Shown here: positions 44,900-52,288 of the stretch, in pieces
Position numbering within the stretch: position 1 is the first letter of the stretch
How the letters are laid out: every line of letters begins with the position of its first letter
Source of the DNA: VXMO01 sp965219405
GTDB taxonomy: Bacteria > Chloroflexota > Dehalococcoidia > UBA6926
NCBI GenBank assembly: GCA_965219405.1
Contig: OZ244736.1
Coordinates: 1,488,001-1,552,000 of the forward strand
Direction of reading: 5' to 3'
DNA length: 64,000 bases
Translations under genes and position numbers: made by a program
The notes under the pieces: model-generated
The model's input: only the letters and a program-made list of their open reading frames with translations
Databases searched by the model: none
What the model was told of the DNA's origin: nothing

Positions 44900-45660
44900 G
44901 GTCGCGCCTCATCAACGAACGTCCGCGCCGCCCGACCCGCCAACCCTGCGAAATTCGTCGCGATATACCGGAACCCCTGACCCTGCCATTCCACCGCCTG
45001 CTCCGGCGTTCCAACAATCGTCCCCGCGACAAGGCCTGCGTCCATCACGGCCTTGCCCGCGTCCGCAATCGCATTCACCACGCGCTCATCACGCGTCTGC
45101 CCCGGTATCCCCATCGACGACGACAGATCCGTCGCCCCAAAGAAAACAATATCGATTCCAGGCACTTCCAGGATTGCTCCGAGATTCCCAAGCGCCTCCA
45201 CAGTCTCAATCTGAACGATCACAAGCATCTCGTCGTTCGCCGAGGCCGCGTAGTCAGCCACCGACTCCCGCACTCCAAACCCACCGGCGCGCACACCGGC
45301 CAGCCCCCGCCTGCCTTGTGGCGGGTACAGCGCCGACGCCACTGCCCGCTCCGCATCCTCGCGCGTGTTCACCATCGGCATCTGCAGACCCTGCGCGCCG
45401 GTATCGAGGTGTCTCAAGATATTCTGTGGCTCGTTGACGGCCACACGAACGAGTGGCGTAGTCCCTGACGCCTCCGCCGCTCGCACCATATTTGCGACGG
45501 TTTCAAGGTTTTGCGGCCCATGCTCTGCATCGATAATCACGAATTCAAAGCCGGCCCACCCCAGCACCTCCACCGCCTCCGGGCTCGGCAGATTACAAAA
45601 CGACCCAACAACGGCGTCCCCGCTCTTCAGCCGTGCCTTAACCGCATTGATCCGCGCCAT
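44896..45660 (-). CDS. HpcH/HpaI-family aldolase
   Basis: Class II pyruvate-type aldolase, 254 aa from ATG 45660 (AGAGGGG upstream; an ATG at 45675 overlaps the lepA stop). Motifs: GSFCNLPSPEAVEVLGWAG, the catalytic-site VIIDAEHGPQN, VQIETVEALGN with the metal-binding glutamate, and FFGATDLSSSMG with the metal aspartate. It cleaves or forms 4-hydroxy-2-oxo acids; the precise substrate is not evident. Confidence 0.9.
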   Translation of the reverse strand: MARINAVKARLKSGDAVVGSFCNLPSPEAVEVLGWAGFEFVIIDAEHGPQNLETVANMVRAAEASGTTPLVRVAVNEPQNILRHLDTGAQGLQMPMVNTREDAERAVASALYPPQGRRGLAGVRAGGFGVRESVADYAASANDEMLVIVQIETVEALGNLGAILEVPGIDIVFFGATDLSSSMGIPGQTRDERVVNAIADAGKAVMDAGLVAGTIVGTPEQAVEWQGQGFRYIATNFAGLAGRAARTFVDEARP

Positions 45661-45667
45661 ACCCCCT

Positions 45668-47506
45668 CTACTCATCCCCCAACTTCAATAGCGCCAAAAA
45701 CGCCTCCTGAGGAACCTCAACGCGCCCCACACGCTTCATCCGACGCTTCCCTTCCGCCTGCTTCTCCAGCAGCTTCCGCTTCCGCGTCACGTCGCCGCCG
45801 TAACATTTGGCGAGCACATTCTTCCGCAGCGCTCGAACCGTCTCGCGTGAGATAATCCGCCCGCCGATCGCCGCCTGAATAGGCACGTCAAACATCTGCC
45901 GCGGTATCGTTGCCCGCAGCCGCGACACCAGCGCCCGGCCCCGGTGATAGGCCGCCTCACGCGGATAGATCGCGCTCAACGCGTCCACCGGCTCCTCATT
46001 AACAAGGATGTCCAGCTTCACCAGGTTCGCTTCGCGCGGCTCGATAATCTCGTAGTCCAGTGAGGCATATCCCTGTGTCCGCGACTTCAAGTGATCAAAG
46101 AAATCGATGAGCATCTCCGCCAGCGGCATCTTATAGCGCATCGCTACCCGCGCCTGCCCGCCGACGGTCCCTGCGCCGTGTTGGATATACTCCATCTCCT
46201 CGTACTCCGCCCGGCGCTCGGGCATCAGCTCCATCACCGGCCCGACAACCTCGTTCGGACACAGGATTGTCGCGCGAATCCATGGCTCATACATCGTGTC
46301 GATGGTGGTCGGATTTGGTAGTTCGGCCGGGTTGTGAATCGTCAGGGTTGAGCCGTCGGTGCGAAGAATGTCGTACGCCACGCTAGGCGCGGTGATCAGG
46401 ATCTCCAGCCCGTACTCTCGCTCCAACCGTTCCTGCACAATCTCCATGTGCAGCAGCCCCAGGAACCCGCAGCGGAAACCGAATCCCAGCGCCACGCTGT
46501 TCTCCGGCTCATACGTGAGAGCCGCGTCATTCAACTGCAGCTTTGATAGCGCGTCCCGAAGCTCCCCATACTCGGAGTCACCGGACGGATACAGCCCCGC
46601 AAAAATCATCGGCTTGAGTGGACGATACCCGGGCAGCGGCTCCACGGCCGGCCTCGACGCCAACGTGATCGTGTCCCCCACCCGGCACTCGCGCACGTCT
46701 TTGAGCCCCGTCGCGATGTAGCCAACCTCGCCCATCGCCAGCCCGTCACGCGTCGAAATCAACCACGGCGTGAACACACCCACGTCCAGCGGCTCGATCT
46801 CCCGCCCGTTCGACATCAGCCGCAGTTGCGCCCCCGGTGGAACGGAGCCGTCAAATATCCGCACATACGCCACGACTCCCCGATACGGGTCGTACTTGGA
46901 GTCAAATACAAGCGCCCTCAGCGACCCGTCCGAATCTCCCTTTGGTGCCGGAATCCCATGCACGATGGACTCCAGCACGTCCTCCATGCCGACGCCCTCC
47001 TTCGCGGACGCCAACACAACATCCTCGCCGGGAATCGCGAGCATGTCCTCCAGCTCTGCCATCACCTCATCAGGCCGCGCCCCCGGTAGGTCGATCTTGT
47101 TCAGCACCGGCACCAGGTTTAGCCCCAACTGCGTCGAAAGCATCGCGTGCGCCAGCGTCTGCGCCTGTATCCCCTGCGATGCGTCCACTACCAACAGCGC
47201 GCCCTCGCACGCGGACAAGCTCCGAGACACCTCATAGCTGAAATCCACGTGCCCCGGCGTGTCGATTAGATTCAACTGGTACGTCTTGCCGTCCTTCGCC
47301 TCGTACAGCATCCGGACGGCCTGCGACTTTATCGTGATGCCCCGCTCTCGCTCCAAATCGAGCTGATCGAGCAGTTGGTCCTGCATCTCTCGCTGTGAAA
47401 CCGTCCGCGTCCGCTCCAGCAAACGGTCGGCAAGCGTCGACTTCCCATGATCGATATGGGCAATAATCGAAAAGTTGCGAATCAACTGAGGGTCGGTGCC
47501 TGCCAT
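45668..47506 (-). CDS. lepA: Elongation factor 4 (LepA)
   Basis: Ribosome-binding GTPase affecting initiation and back-translocation. 612 aa. It starts IRNFSIIAHIDHGKSTLADRL, with DTPGHVDFSYEVSRSL and NKIDLPGA of the GTPase, domains II-V, and the C-terminal LepA-specific KKNVLAKCYGGDVTRKRKLLEKQ. ATG 47506 is chosen; longer starts run into the divergent toxin-antitoxin promoter. A TATAAT on this strand ends only 7 bases before the ATG, so the mRNA may be leaderless. Confidence 0.96.
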   Translation of the reverse strand: MAGTDPQLIRNFSIIAHIDHGKSTLADRLLERTRTVSQREMQDQLLDQLDLERERGITIKSQAVRMLYEAKDGKTYQLNLIDTPGHVDFSYEVSRSLSACEGALLVVDASQGIQAQTLAHAMLSTQLGLNLVPVLNKIDLPGARPDEVMAELEDMLAIPGEDVVLASAKEGVGMEDVLESIVHGIPAPKGDSDGSLRALVFDSKYDPYRGVVAYVRIFDGSVPPGAQLRLMSNGREIEPLDVGVFTPWLISTRDGLAMGEVGYIATGLKDVRECRVGDTITLASRPAVEPLPGYRPLKPMIFAGLYPSGDSEYGELRDALSKLQLNDAALTYEPENSVALGFGFRCGFLGLLHMEIVQERLEREYGLEILITAPSVAYDILRTDGSTLTIHNPAELPNPTTIDTMYEPWIRATILCPNEVVGPVMELMPERRAEYEEMEYIQHGAGTVGGQARVAMRYKMPLAEMLIDFFDHLKSRTQGYASLDYEIIEPREANLVKLDILVNEEPVDALSAIYPREAAYHRGRALVSRLRATIPRQMFDVPIQAAIGGRIISRETVRALRKNVLAKCYGGDVTRKRKLLEKQAEGKRRMKRVGRVEVPQEAFLALLKLGDE

Positions 47507-47513
47507 CCCTCGT

Positions 47514-47519
47514 ATTATA
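47514..47519 (-). promoter_or_regulatory. Predicted -10 box of lepA
   Basis: On the minus strand TATAAT is followed by 7 bases and then the lepA ATG. The spacing would put the transcript start at or next to the start codon. No good -35 box is seen. Confidence 0.4.
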
Positions 47520-47543
47520 GAGTCCTGCGCGATTTCACATTTG

Positions 47544-47573
47544 CCCCCCCTCTTCCCTAGGGAAGAGGGGGGG
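47544..47573. repeat. Perfect 30-bp palindrome
   Basis: Seven Cs, TCTTCC, CTAG, GGAAGA, seven Gs: every base pairs. It is followed by GGTGAGGGAC, linking it to the CCCTCTCCCT family at 36363 and 58146. It lies between divergent lepA and the antitoxin gene. Confidence 0.8.
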
Positions 47574-47591
47574 GTGAGGGACCTCCCACTA

Positions 47592-47642
47592 TTGACGTAC
47601 ACCCACGTACGGCAAATAATGTCCGTACAACTATTGCCGTAC
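47592..47642 (+). promoter_or_regulatory. Promoter and operator of the RHH/PIN toxin-antitoxin pair
   Basis: TTGACG (47592-47597) and AATAAT (47615-47620) are 17 bases apart, each a 5/6 match. GTACGGCAA (47607-47615) and TTGCCGTAC (47634-47642) form a perfect 9-bp inverted repeat that meets the -10 box and abuts the ribosome site. A further CCGTAC lies between. This arrangement fits autorepression by the ribbon-helix-helix antitoxin. Confidence 0.65.
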
Positions 47643-47652
47643 AGGAGCAATC

Positions 47653-47904
47653 ATGGCAAACAGGCTGGAAGTCCGACTCGACCCCGAACGCCGCTCCCAT
47701 TTGGAAGAAATCGCCCGCGAAAGAGGGGCCCCGATCTCTGAGGTCGTCCGCCAACTCATTGATGACGCCTACGAGGAAATCGACCGCGCAAGGCGCCGCC
47801 GAGCTGTCGAAGAAATGAAGTCCATGAGCCTTCCCGTCCCCGAAGACCCGCAAGACATCCGCAGAATCATCAGGCAGTCCGGTAACATTGGTCCTCTTTA
47901 TTGA
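47653..47904 (+). CDS. Ribbon-helix-helix antitoxin
   Basis: 83 aa. RLEVRLDPERRSHLEEIARERG then ISEVVRQLIDDAYEEI is a ribbon-helix-helix (CopG/Arc) DNA-binding unit. The C-terminal 35 residues are basic then polar and would bind the toxin. AGGAG is upstream. Its last 17 bases overlap the toxin start. Confidence 0.88.
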   Translation: MANRLEVRLDPERRSHLEEIARERGAPISEVVRQLIDDAYEEIDRARRRRAVEEMKSMSLPVPEDPQDIRRIIRQSGNIGPLY

Positions 47905-48331
47905 TACCAACATACCGATCTATGCAGTCGGTCGCGACCATCGATACAAAGGCCCGGCCGGGCGAATACTGGACTTGGTCACGGAGGATCCGCAGCCCTT
48001 CGTTAGTGATTCTGAGGTATTGCAGGAATTAATCCATTACTACGCCGCAGCACGTCGTTGGCCAGTAGGCAGACAAGTCCTGGCTCGATTCACTGAGATG
48101 ATGCAGGGCCGCATTGAACCCGTCTACGTGGATGATGTCATTCTCGCGGGACAAATGGTCGAACGGTATCCGGGCATAGACACCCGTGATCTCATCCACA
48201 CCGCCGTCATGCGCCGCCTCGGCATAACCCGCGTCATTTCCGCCGATACCGACTTTGACAGCATCGACGACATCGAAAGGCTGGACCCCGCCCTCCTTGA
48301 CCAATGGGAACATTCCATCCTGGATAATTGA
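47888..48331 (+). CDS. PIN-domain toxin (VapC type)
   Basis: 147 aa from TTG at 47888, within the antitoxin's 3' end. PIN-domain acidic residues are in LFIDTNIPIY, SEVLQELIHYY, GIDTRDLIHTAVM and ISADTDFDSID. Probably a site-specific RNase neutralised by the upstream RHH protein. Second toxin-antitoxin pair in the window; its antitoxin is of a different family from the first. Confidence 0.88.
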   Translation: MVLFIDTNIPIYAVGRDHRYKGPAGRILDLVTEDPQPFVSDSEVLQELIHYYAAARRWPVGRQVLARFTEMMQGRIEPVYVDDVILAGQMVERYPGIDTRDLIHTAVMRRLGITRVISADTDFDSIDDIERLDPALLDQWEHSILDN

Positions 48332-48341
48332 GGGAGCCCCA

Positions 48342-49061
48342 ATGACAACAACCACCCCAAAGCGCGTCCTCGTCCTCCAACACGCCGACCCTGAACACCC
48401 CGGCCTCATCGCCGACGCCCTACAAGAAGTTGGCGGCGTGCTTGAAATCATACGTGGCGACCTTGGTCAGCCTGTGCCGGAATCGCTCGGCGGCTATGAC
48501 GGCCTCATCATCATGGGCGGCCCCCAATCCGTCTACGAAGAGGACAAGTTCCCTTACCTCCGCGACGAAAAGCGCCTCGCCCGTCAGGCCATCGACAATG
48601 CCATCCCTCTCATCGGAGTCTGCCTCGGCTCCCAGATAATCGCCGATGTCCTCGGCTCAGACGTGCATCCAAGCGGCGGCGTTGAGATAGGTTGGAAAGA
48701 GGTAATCTGCTCCAGGGAGGCCACCGGCGACCCCGTCCTCTCCGCCCTCCCTGCAACGTTCACACCCCTCCACTGGCACGGCGACGTCTACGACCTGCCG
48801 AACGGCGCAACTCCCATCGGCTCCTCGGACATGACTCCCGTCCAGGGCTTCATCTACGGAACAACCACCTACGCCCTGCTCTTCCACCTTGAAATGACCG
48901 AACCACAGATCACCGACATGGTTCAACTCTTCCCCGAAGATATCCGCCGGGGCGGCCTCTCACCCGAAACCCTGCTCGCAGAAACCCCCACCCGCGCCGC
49001 CGCCCTCAAACCCATCGCCACCGAAACCCTCACCCGCTGGGCAAACCTGCTCACCAGTTAA
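48342..49061 (+). CDS. Class I glutamine amidotransferase
   Basis: 239 aa, GMP-synthase-type glutaminase fold standing alone. The nucleophile is in PLIGVCLGSQIIADVLG, and the His and Glu of the triad are in FHLEMTEPQ. The approach motif YDGLIIMGGPQSVYEED is also present. Such stand-alone proteins act on varied substrates (for example gamma-glutamyl compounds), so the partner is unknown. GAGGGAG ribosome site. It ends 11 bases inside convergent folK. Confidence 0.88.
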   Translation: MTTTTPKRVLVLQHADPEHPGLIADALQEVGGVLEIIRGDLGQPVPESLGGYDGLIIMGGPQSVYEEDKFPYLRDEKRLARQAIDNAIPLIGVCLGSQIIADVLGSDVHPSGGVEIGWKEVICSREATGDPVLSALPATFTPLHWHGDVYDLPNGATPIGSSDMTPVQGFIYGTTTYALLFHLEMTEPQITDMVQLFPEDIRRGGLSPETLLAETPTRAAALKPIATETLTRWANLLTS

Positions 49062-49545
49062 ACGGGAGCACGCCCTCACCGCCCACCGCATCTCTCATCT
49101 CCCCCACCGTCTGCCCCAACACCGGATGTCGCACATCCCCAGCAATCTCCCCCAACGGCACAAGCACAAAACCCCGCTCATGCATCCGTGGATGTGGGAT
49201 CGCCAGCCGTTCCGACTCCATCACCACGTGCTCCCCGCCATCATCCACATAGAAAAGAATGTCGATATCCAGTGGCCGCGGCGCATTCCGAAAGCTCTCC
49301 ACCCGACCCGCCCACGACTCCATCCCTTTAATGAAATCCAGCAACTCCTCGGGTGACAGTTCTGTCCGTAGCGCCACGCACACATTAAGGAAGGCTGGCT
49401 GATCCAAATAACCCACGGGGGCTGTCTCGTATAGGGCTGACACGGCAACAACATCCATCTCGTTGCCAAGCTGCGTAATTGTGTTGCGAAGCGTGTGCTC
49501 CCTGTCACCGAGATTCGCCCCTAGCCCTAGGTACGCCGTTTTCAA
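49051..49545 (-). CDS. folK: 2-amino-4-hydroxy-6-hydroxymethyldihydropteridine pyrophosphokinase
   Basis: Folate pathway kinase (HPPK), 164 aa. It has AYLGLGANLGDRE, ALYETAPVGYLDQPAFLN and the metal-binding NAPRPLDIDILFY; PHPRMHERGFVLVPL is also present. It starts at TTG 49545, overlapping the folP stop by 4 bases, so translation is probably coupled with folP upstream. Confidence 0.95.
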   Translation of the reverse strand: MKTAYLGLGANLGDREHTLRNTITQLGNEMDVVAVSALYETAPVGYLDQPAFLNVCVALRTELSPEELLDFIKGMESWAGRVESFRNAPRPLDIDILFYVDDGGEHVVMESERLAIPHPRMHERGFVLVPLGEIAGDVRHPVLGQTVGEMRDAVGGEGVLPFNW

Positions 49546-50426
49546 CGGCGCACCACCGAGTCAGCCATCCGCACAAGCCGCACCATCTCCTTAACGTCAT
49601 GCACACGCACAATGTCGGCGCCCTGCGCAATCCCCAGCACGACGGTCGCCGCCGTCCCCTCAACCCGCTCATCCACCGGCAGGTTCAACACCCGCCCGAT
49701 GGTCGATTTCCGACTTGTTCCCAACAGCAGTGGCAGGCCCAGCGCTGACTTGATCTCCCCCAACCGCCGCAGAACCTCCAGGTTGTGTGAGACCGTCTTG
49801 CCGAACCCAAACCCCGGATCGACGATGATTCGATCCCGCTGAATCCCCGCCGCCATCGCAGTCGCCACATTCCTGCGTAGACTCGCCACGATGTCCGGAA
49901 TAAGTCGTGTGTACCCCGGCTCCGTCTGGTTGTGCATCAACACAAGTGGCGTCCCATGCCGCGCCGCCACCCCCGCCAGCGCAGCATCCCTCTTCAGCCC
50001 CCACACATCATTGATGATGCGCGCCCCCGCCTTGATGGCCGCTTCTGCAACGGCCGCCTTGTACGTATCGACACTGACCGGCACGTCCGTCCGCGAAACA
50101 ATGCCCCGTATCACCGGCACAACTCGCTCAAGCTCTTCGTCGACGGAGAGTTCCTCATAGCCGGCAGCCCCTTGTTCCGCCTCCACGCTTGCCGAATAGC
50201 GCGGCCGCGTCGACTGCCCACCAACGTCCAAAATATCCGCGCCCTCATCCACAAAACGAAGCGCCTGCTCAACGGCCGCATCCACGTCCGTCACCCCATC
50301 CCCGGAAAAGGACTCCGGTGAGACGTTCACAATCCCCATCACAAACGTCCGCTGCCCCCACTCAAACACCCGACAGTACCCCCAACTAACCGCACTCTGT
50401 ACGTAAACGGCTAGCTCTGCTAGCAT
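49542..50426 (-). CDS. folP: Dihydropteroate synthase
   Basis: Joins pterin pyrophosphate with p-aminobenzoate. About 294 aa from ATG 50426; a GTG at 50369 with GGGGG upstream would give a start closer to the usual one. TIM-barrel motifs are VMGIVNVSPESFSGDG, DVGGQSTRP, INDVWGLKRD, DPGFGFGKT and the phosphate-site GTSRKSTIG. The substrate-binding motifs look intact. Divergent from the carboxyltransferase gene. Confidence 0.95.
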   Translation of the reverse strand: MLAELAVYVQSAVSWGYCRVFEWGQRTFVMGIVNVSPESFSGDGVTDVDAAVEQALRFVDEGADILDVGGQSTRPRYSASVEAEQGAAGYEELSVDEELERVVPVIRGIVSRTDVPVSVDTYKAAVAEAAIKAGARIINDVWGLKRDAALAGVAARHGTPLVLMHNQTEPGYTRLIPDIVASLRRNVATAMAAGIQRDRIIVDPGFGFGKTVSHNLEVLRRLGEIKSALGLPLLLGTSRKSTIGRVLNLPVDERVEGTAATVVLGIAQGADIVRVHDVKEMVRLVRMADSVVRR

Positions 50427-50473
50427 AACCGCACGCTTGAATAAGCAAATTCGGGGGTGGATTCTCACAGCCC

Positions 50474-52024
50474 ATGACAATGCAGGATAAGCTCGAAGAG
50501 CTTGCCCAACGCCACGAGGCCTCACGCGCCGGTGGGGGCGAGGCAGCCGTTGAGCGGCAGCACGCACGCGGCAAGCTCACTGCGCATGAGCGCGTCGAAC
50601 GCCTCTTTGACCCTGACTCCTTTGTTGAGCTTGACGCCCTCACCGCTCATAACGTCCTTGAATTTGGCCTCGCTGACCGCCGCGTCCCCGGCGACTCCGT
50701 CGTCACGGGCTACGGCACAGTGGATGGCCGAACCGTCTTCATCTACGCCTTTGACTTCACCGTCCTCGGCGGCACCCTCTCTCTCACCGCCGCCCGCAAG
50801 ATCAACAAGGTGCAGGACATGGCGACCAAGACCGGTGCGCCCATCATTGGCATCATGGACTCCGGCGGCGCACGCATCCAGGAGGGTGTAGACAGCCTCG
50901 CAGGCTATGGCAACGTTTTCGTCCGCAACGTCCTTGCCTCCGGCGTCGTCCCACAGATAAGCCTCATCATGGGCCCCTCCGCAGGCGGCGCGGTCTACAG
51001 CCCTGCCATCACGGACTTCATCATCATGGAAGAAGGCGTCGGCCAGATGTACATCACCGGGCCGGATGTCATCCGCGCGGTCACCGGTGAGGTCGTCACC
51101 CATGAGCAGCTCGGAGGCGCGACGCCCCATACATCACAGAGCGGAGTCGCCCATTTCGCCGCTCCCGGTGAGGAAGAATGCCTCGATATCGCCCGCCAAC
51201 TCCTGAGTTTCATGCCCGCTAACAACGAGGACGATCCTCCGGAGTTCTCCACCGATGACCCCGCCGACCGCCTCTGCCCCGAGCTACGCGAAATGGTGCC
51301 GGTCAACCCCAACGAGCCCTATGACGTTCGTGATGTCATCCAGTGCATCGTCGATAACGGTGAGTTCCTTGAGGTTCACTCCAGGTGGGCCGCGAACATC
51401 GTCGTCGGTTTTGCGCGATTCAACGGCCGCTCCGTAGGAATCGTTTCCCAGCAGCCGATGGTCCTGGCCGGTACGTTGGATATCAACGCCGCCATCAAGG
51501 CAGCGCGTTTCGTCCGGTTCTGTGACGCCTTCAACATCCCCATCGTCACCCTGACCGATGTGCCCGGCTACCTCCCCGGCGTTGAGCAGGAGCACAGCGG
51601 CATCATTACGCACGGCGCAAAGCTCCTCTACGCCTATGCGGAAGCGACCGTCCCCAAGGTCAGCGTCGTCACCCGCAAGTCGTATGGCGGCGCGTTCCTC
51701 GTCATGTCCTCGCAGATGCTCCGCGGAGACATCGGCTACGCGTGGCCCGGCGCGGAGATGGCCGTCATGGGATCCGAGGGCGCGGCGGACATTATCTTCC
51801 GCGACCGCATCCGCAGCGCCGAGAACCCAGACGAGGAGCGCAAGCGAGCAATCGAGGAATACAACACGCAGTTCCTCAACCCCTATATCGCCGCAGCCCG
51901 AGGCTATATCGAAGACGTGATTGATCCTGCGGACACGCGCAGGCTCATCATCCGCGCCCTTGAAATGCTGCGCAATAAACGAGATACTATGCCGCCGCGC
52001 AAGCACGGGAACATCCCTCTCTAG
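50474..52024 (+). CDS. Acyl-CoA carboxylase / methylmalonyl-CoA carboxyltransferase subunit
   Basis: 516 aa, crotonase-fold carboxyltransferase of the PccB/12S/MmdA group. The N-terminal half has the acyl-CoA site (GGTLSLTAARKINKVQDMA, MGPSAGGAVYSPAITDF). The C-terminal half has the carboxybiotin site (DVPGYLPGVEQEHSGIITHGAK, GGAFLVMSSQMLRGD). No biotin carboxylase gene lies nearby. The downstream biotinylated pyruvate carboxyltransferase suggests a transcarboxylase moving CO2 between methylmalonyl-CoA and pyruvate. Alternatives are propionyl-CoA carboxylase or methylmalonyl-CoA decarboxylase. Confidence 0.92.
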   Translation: MTMQDKLEELAQRHEASRAGGGEAAVERQHARGKLTAHERVERLFDPDSFVELDALTAHNVLEFGLADRRVPGDSVVTGYGTVDGRTVFIYAFDFTVLGGTLSLTAARKINKVQDMATKTGAPIIGIMDSGGARIQEGVDSLAGYGNVFVRNVLASGVVPQISLIMGPSAGGAVYSPAITDFIIMEEGVGQMYITGPDVIRAVTGEVVTHEQLGGATPHTSQSGVAHFAAPGEEECLDIARQLLSFMPANNEDDPPEFSTDDPADRLCPELREMVPVNPNEPYDVRDVIQCIVDNGEFLEVHSRWAANIVVGFARFNGRSVGIVSQQPMVLAGTLDINAAIKAARFVRFCDAFNIPIVTLTDVPGYLPGVEQEHSGIITHGAKLLYAYAEATVPKVSVVTRKSYGGAFLVMSSQMLRGDIGYAWPGAEMAVMGSEGAADIIFRDRIRSAENPDEERKRAIEEYNTQFLNPYIAAARGYIEDVIDPADTRRLIIRALEMLRNKRDTMPPRKHGNIPL

Positions 52025-52057
52025 GATGCAAGCGGCGCGGAGCGAAACAAGGAACAC

Positions 52058-52288
52058 ATGACCACGAACGGCATAAGCGAAAGCCTGCGCGCCGCAATCA
52101 TCGCGGCAATCGAAGCCTACGAGCAGGACGAAATGCCCATCCACAACCTTGCGTCCTCATCCACGGACGCATGGCGCGCTCGCGGCCGCCGCATGATCAT
52201 GAGCATGCGCTACTCCACCGGGCGTACCCTTCCCGCACTGCCTTTCCGCAGGCGCGCGCCATCCCAGATCCCGGGGAGAATATCCTGA
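52058..52288 (+). CDS. Small protein of the carboxyltransferase operon
   Basis: 76 aa. It reads LRAAIIAAIEAYEQDE, then SSSTDAWRARGRRMIMSMR, then a basic proline-rich tail. Short proteins with an AAI helix and a Trp-Arg-x-x-GR motif occur beside biotin-dependent carboxyltransferase genes and may be small structural subunits; this is from recollection of the pattern. There is no membrane segment, so it is not a typical OadG. Its stop overlaps the next start (TGATG). Confidence 0.65.
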   Translation: MTTNGISESLRAAIIAAIEAYEQDEMPIHNLASSSTDAWRARGRRMIMSMRYSTGRTLPALPFRRRAPSQIPGRIS

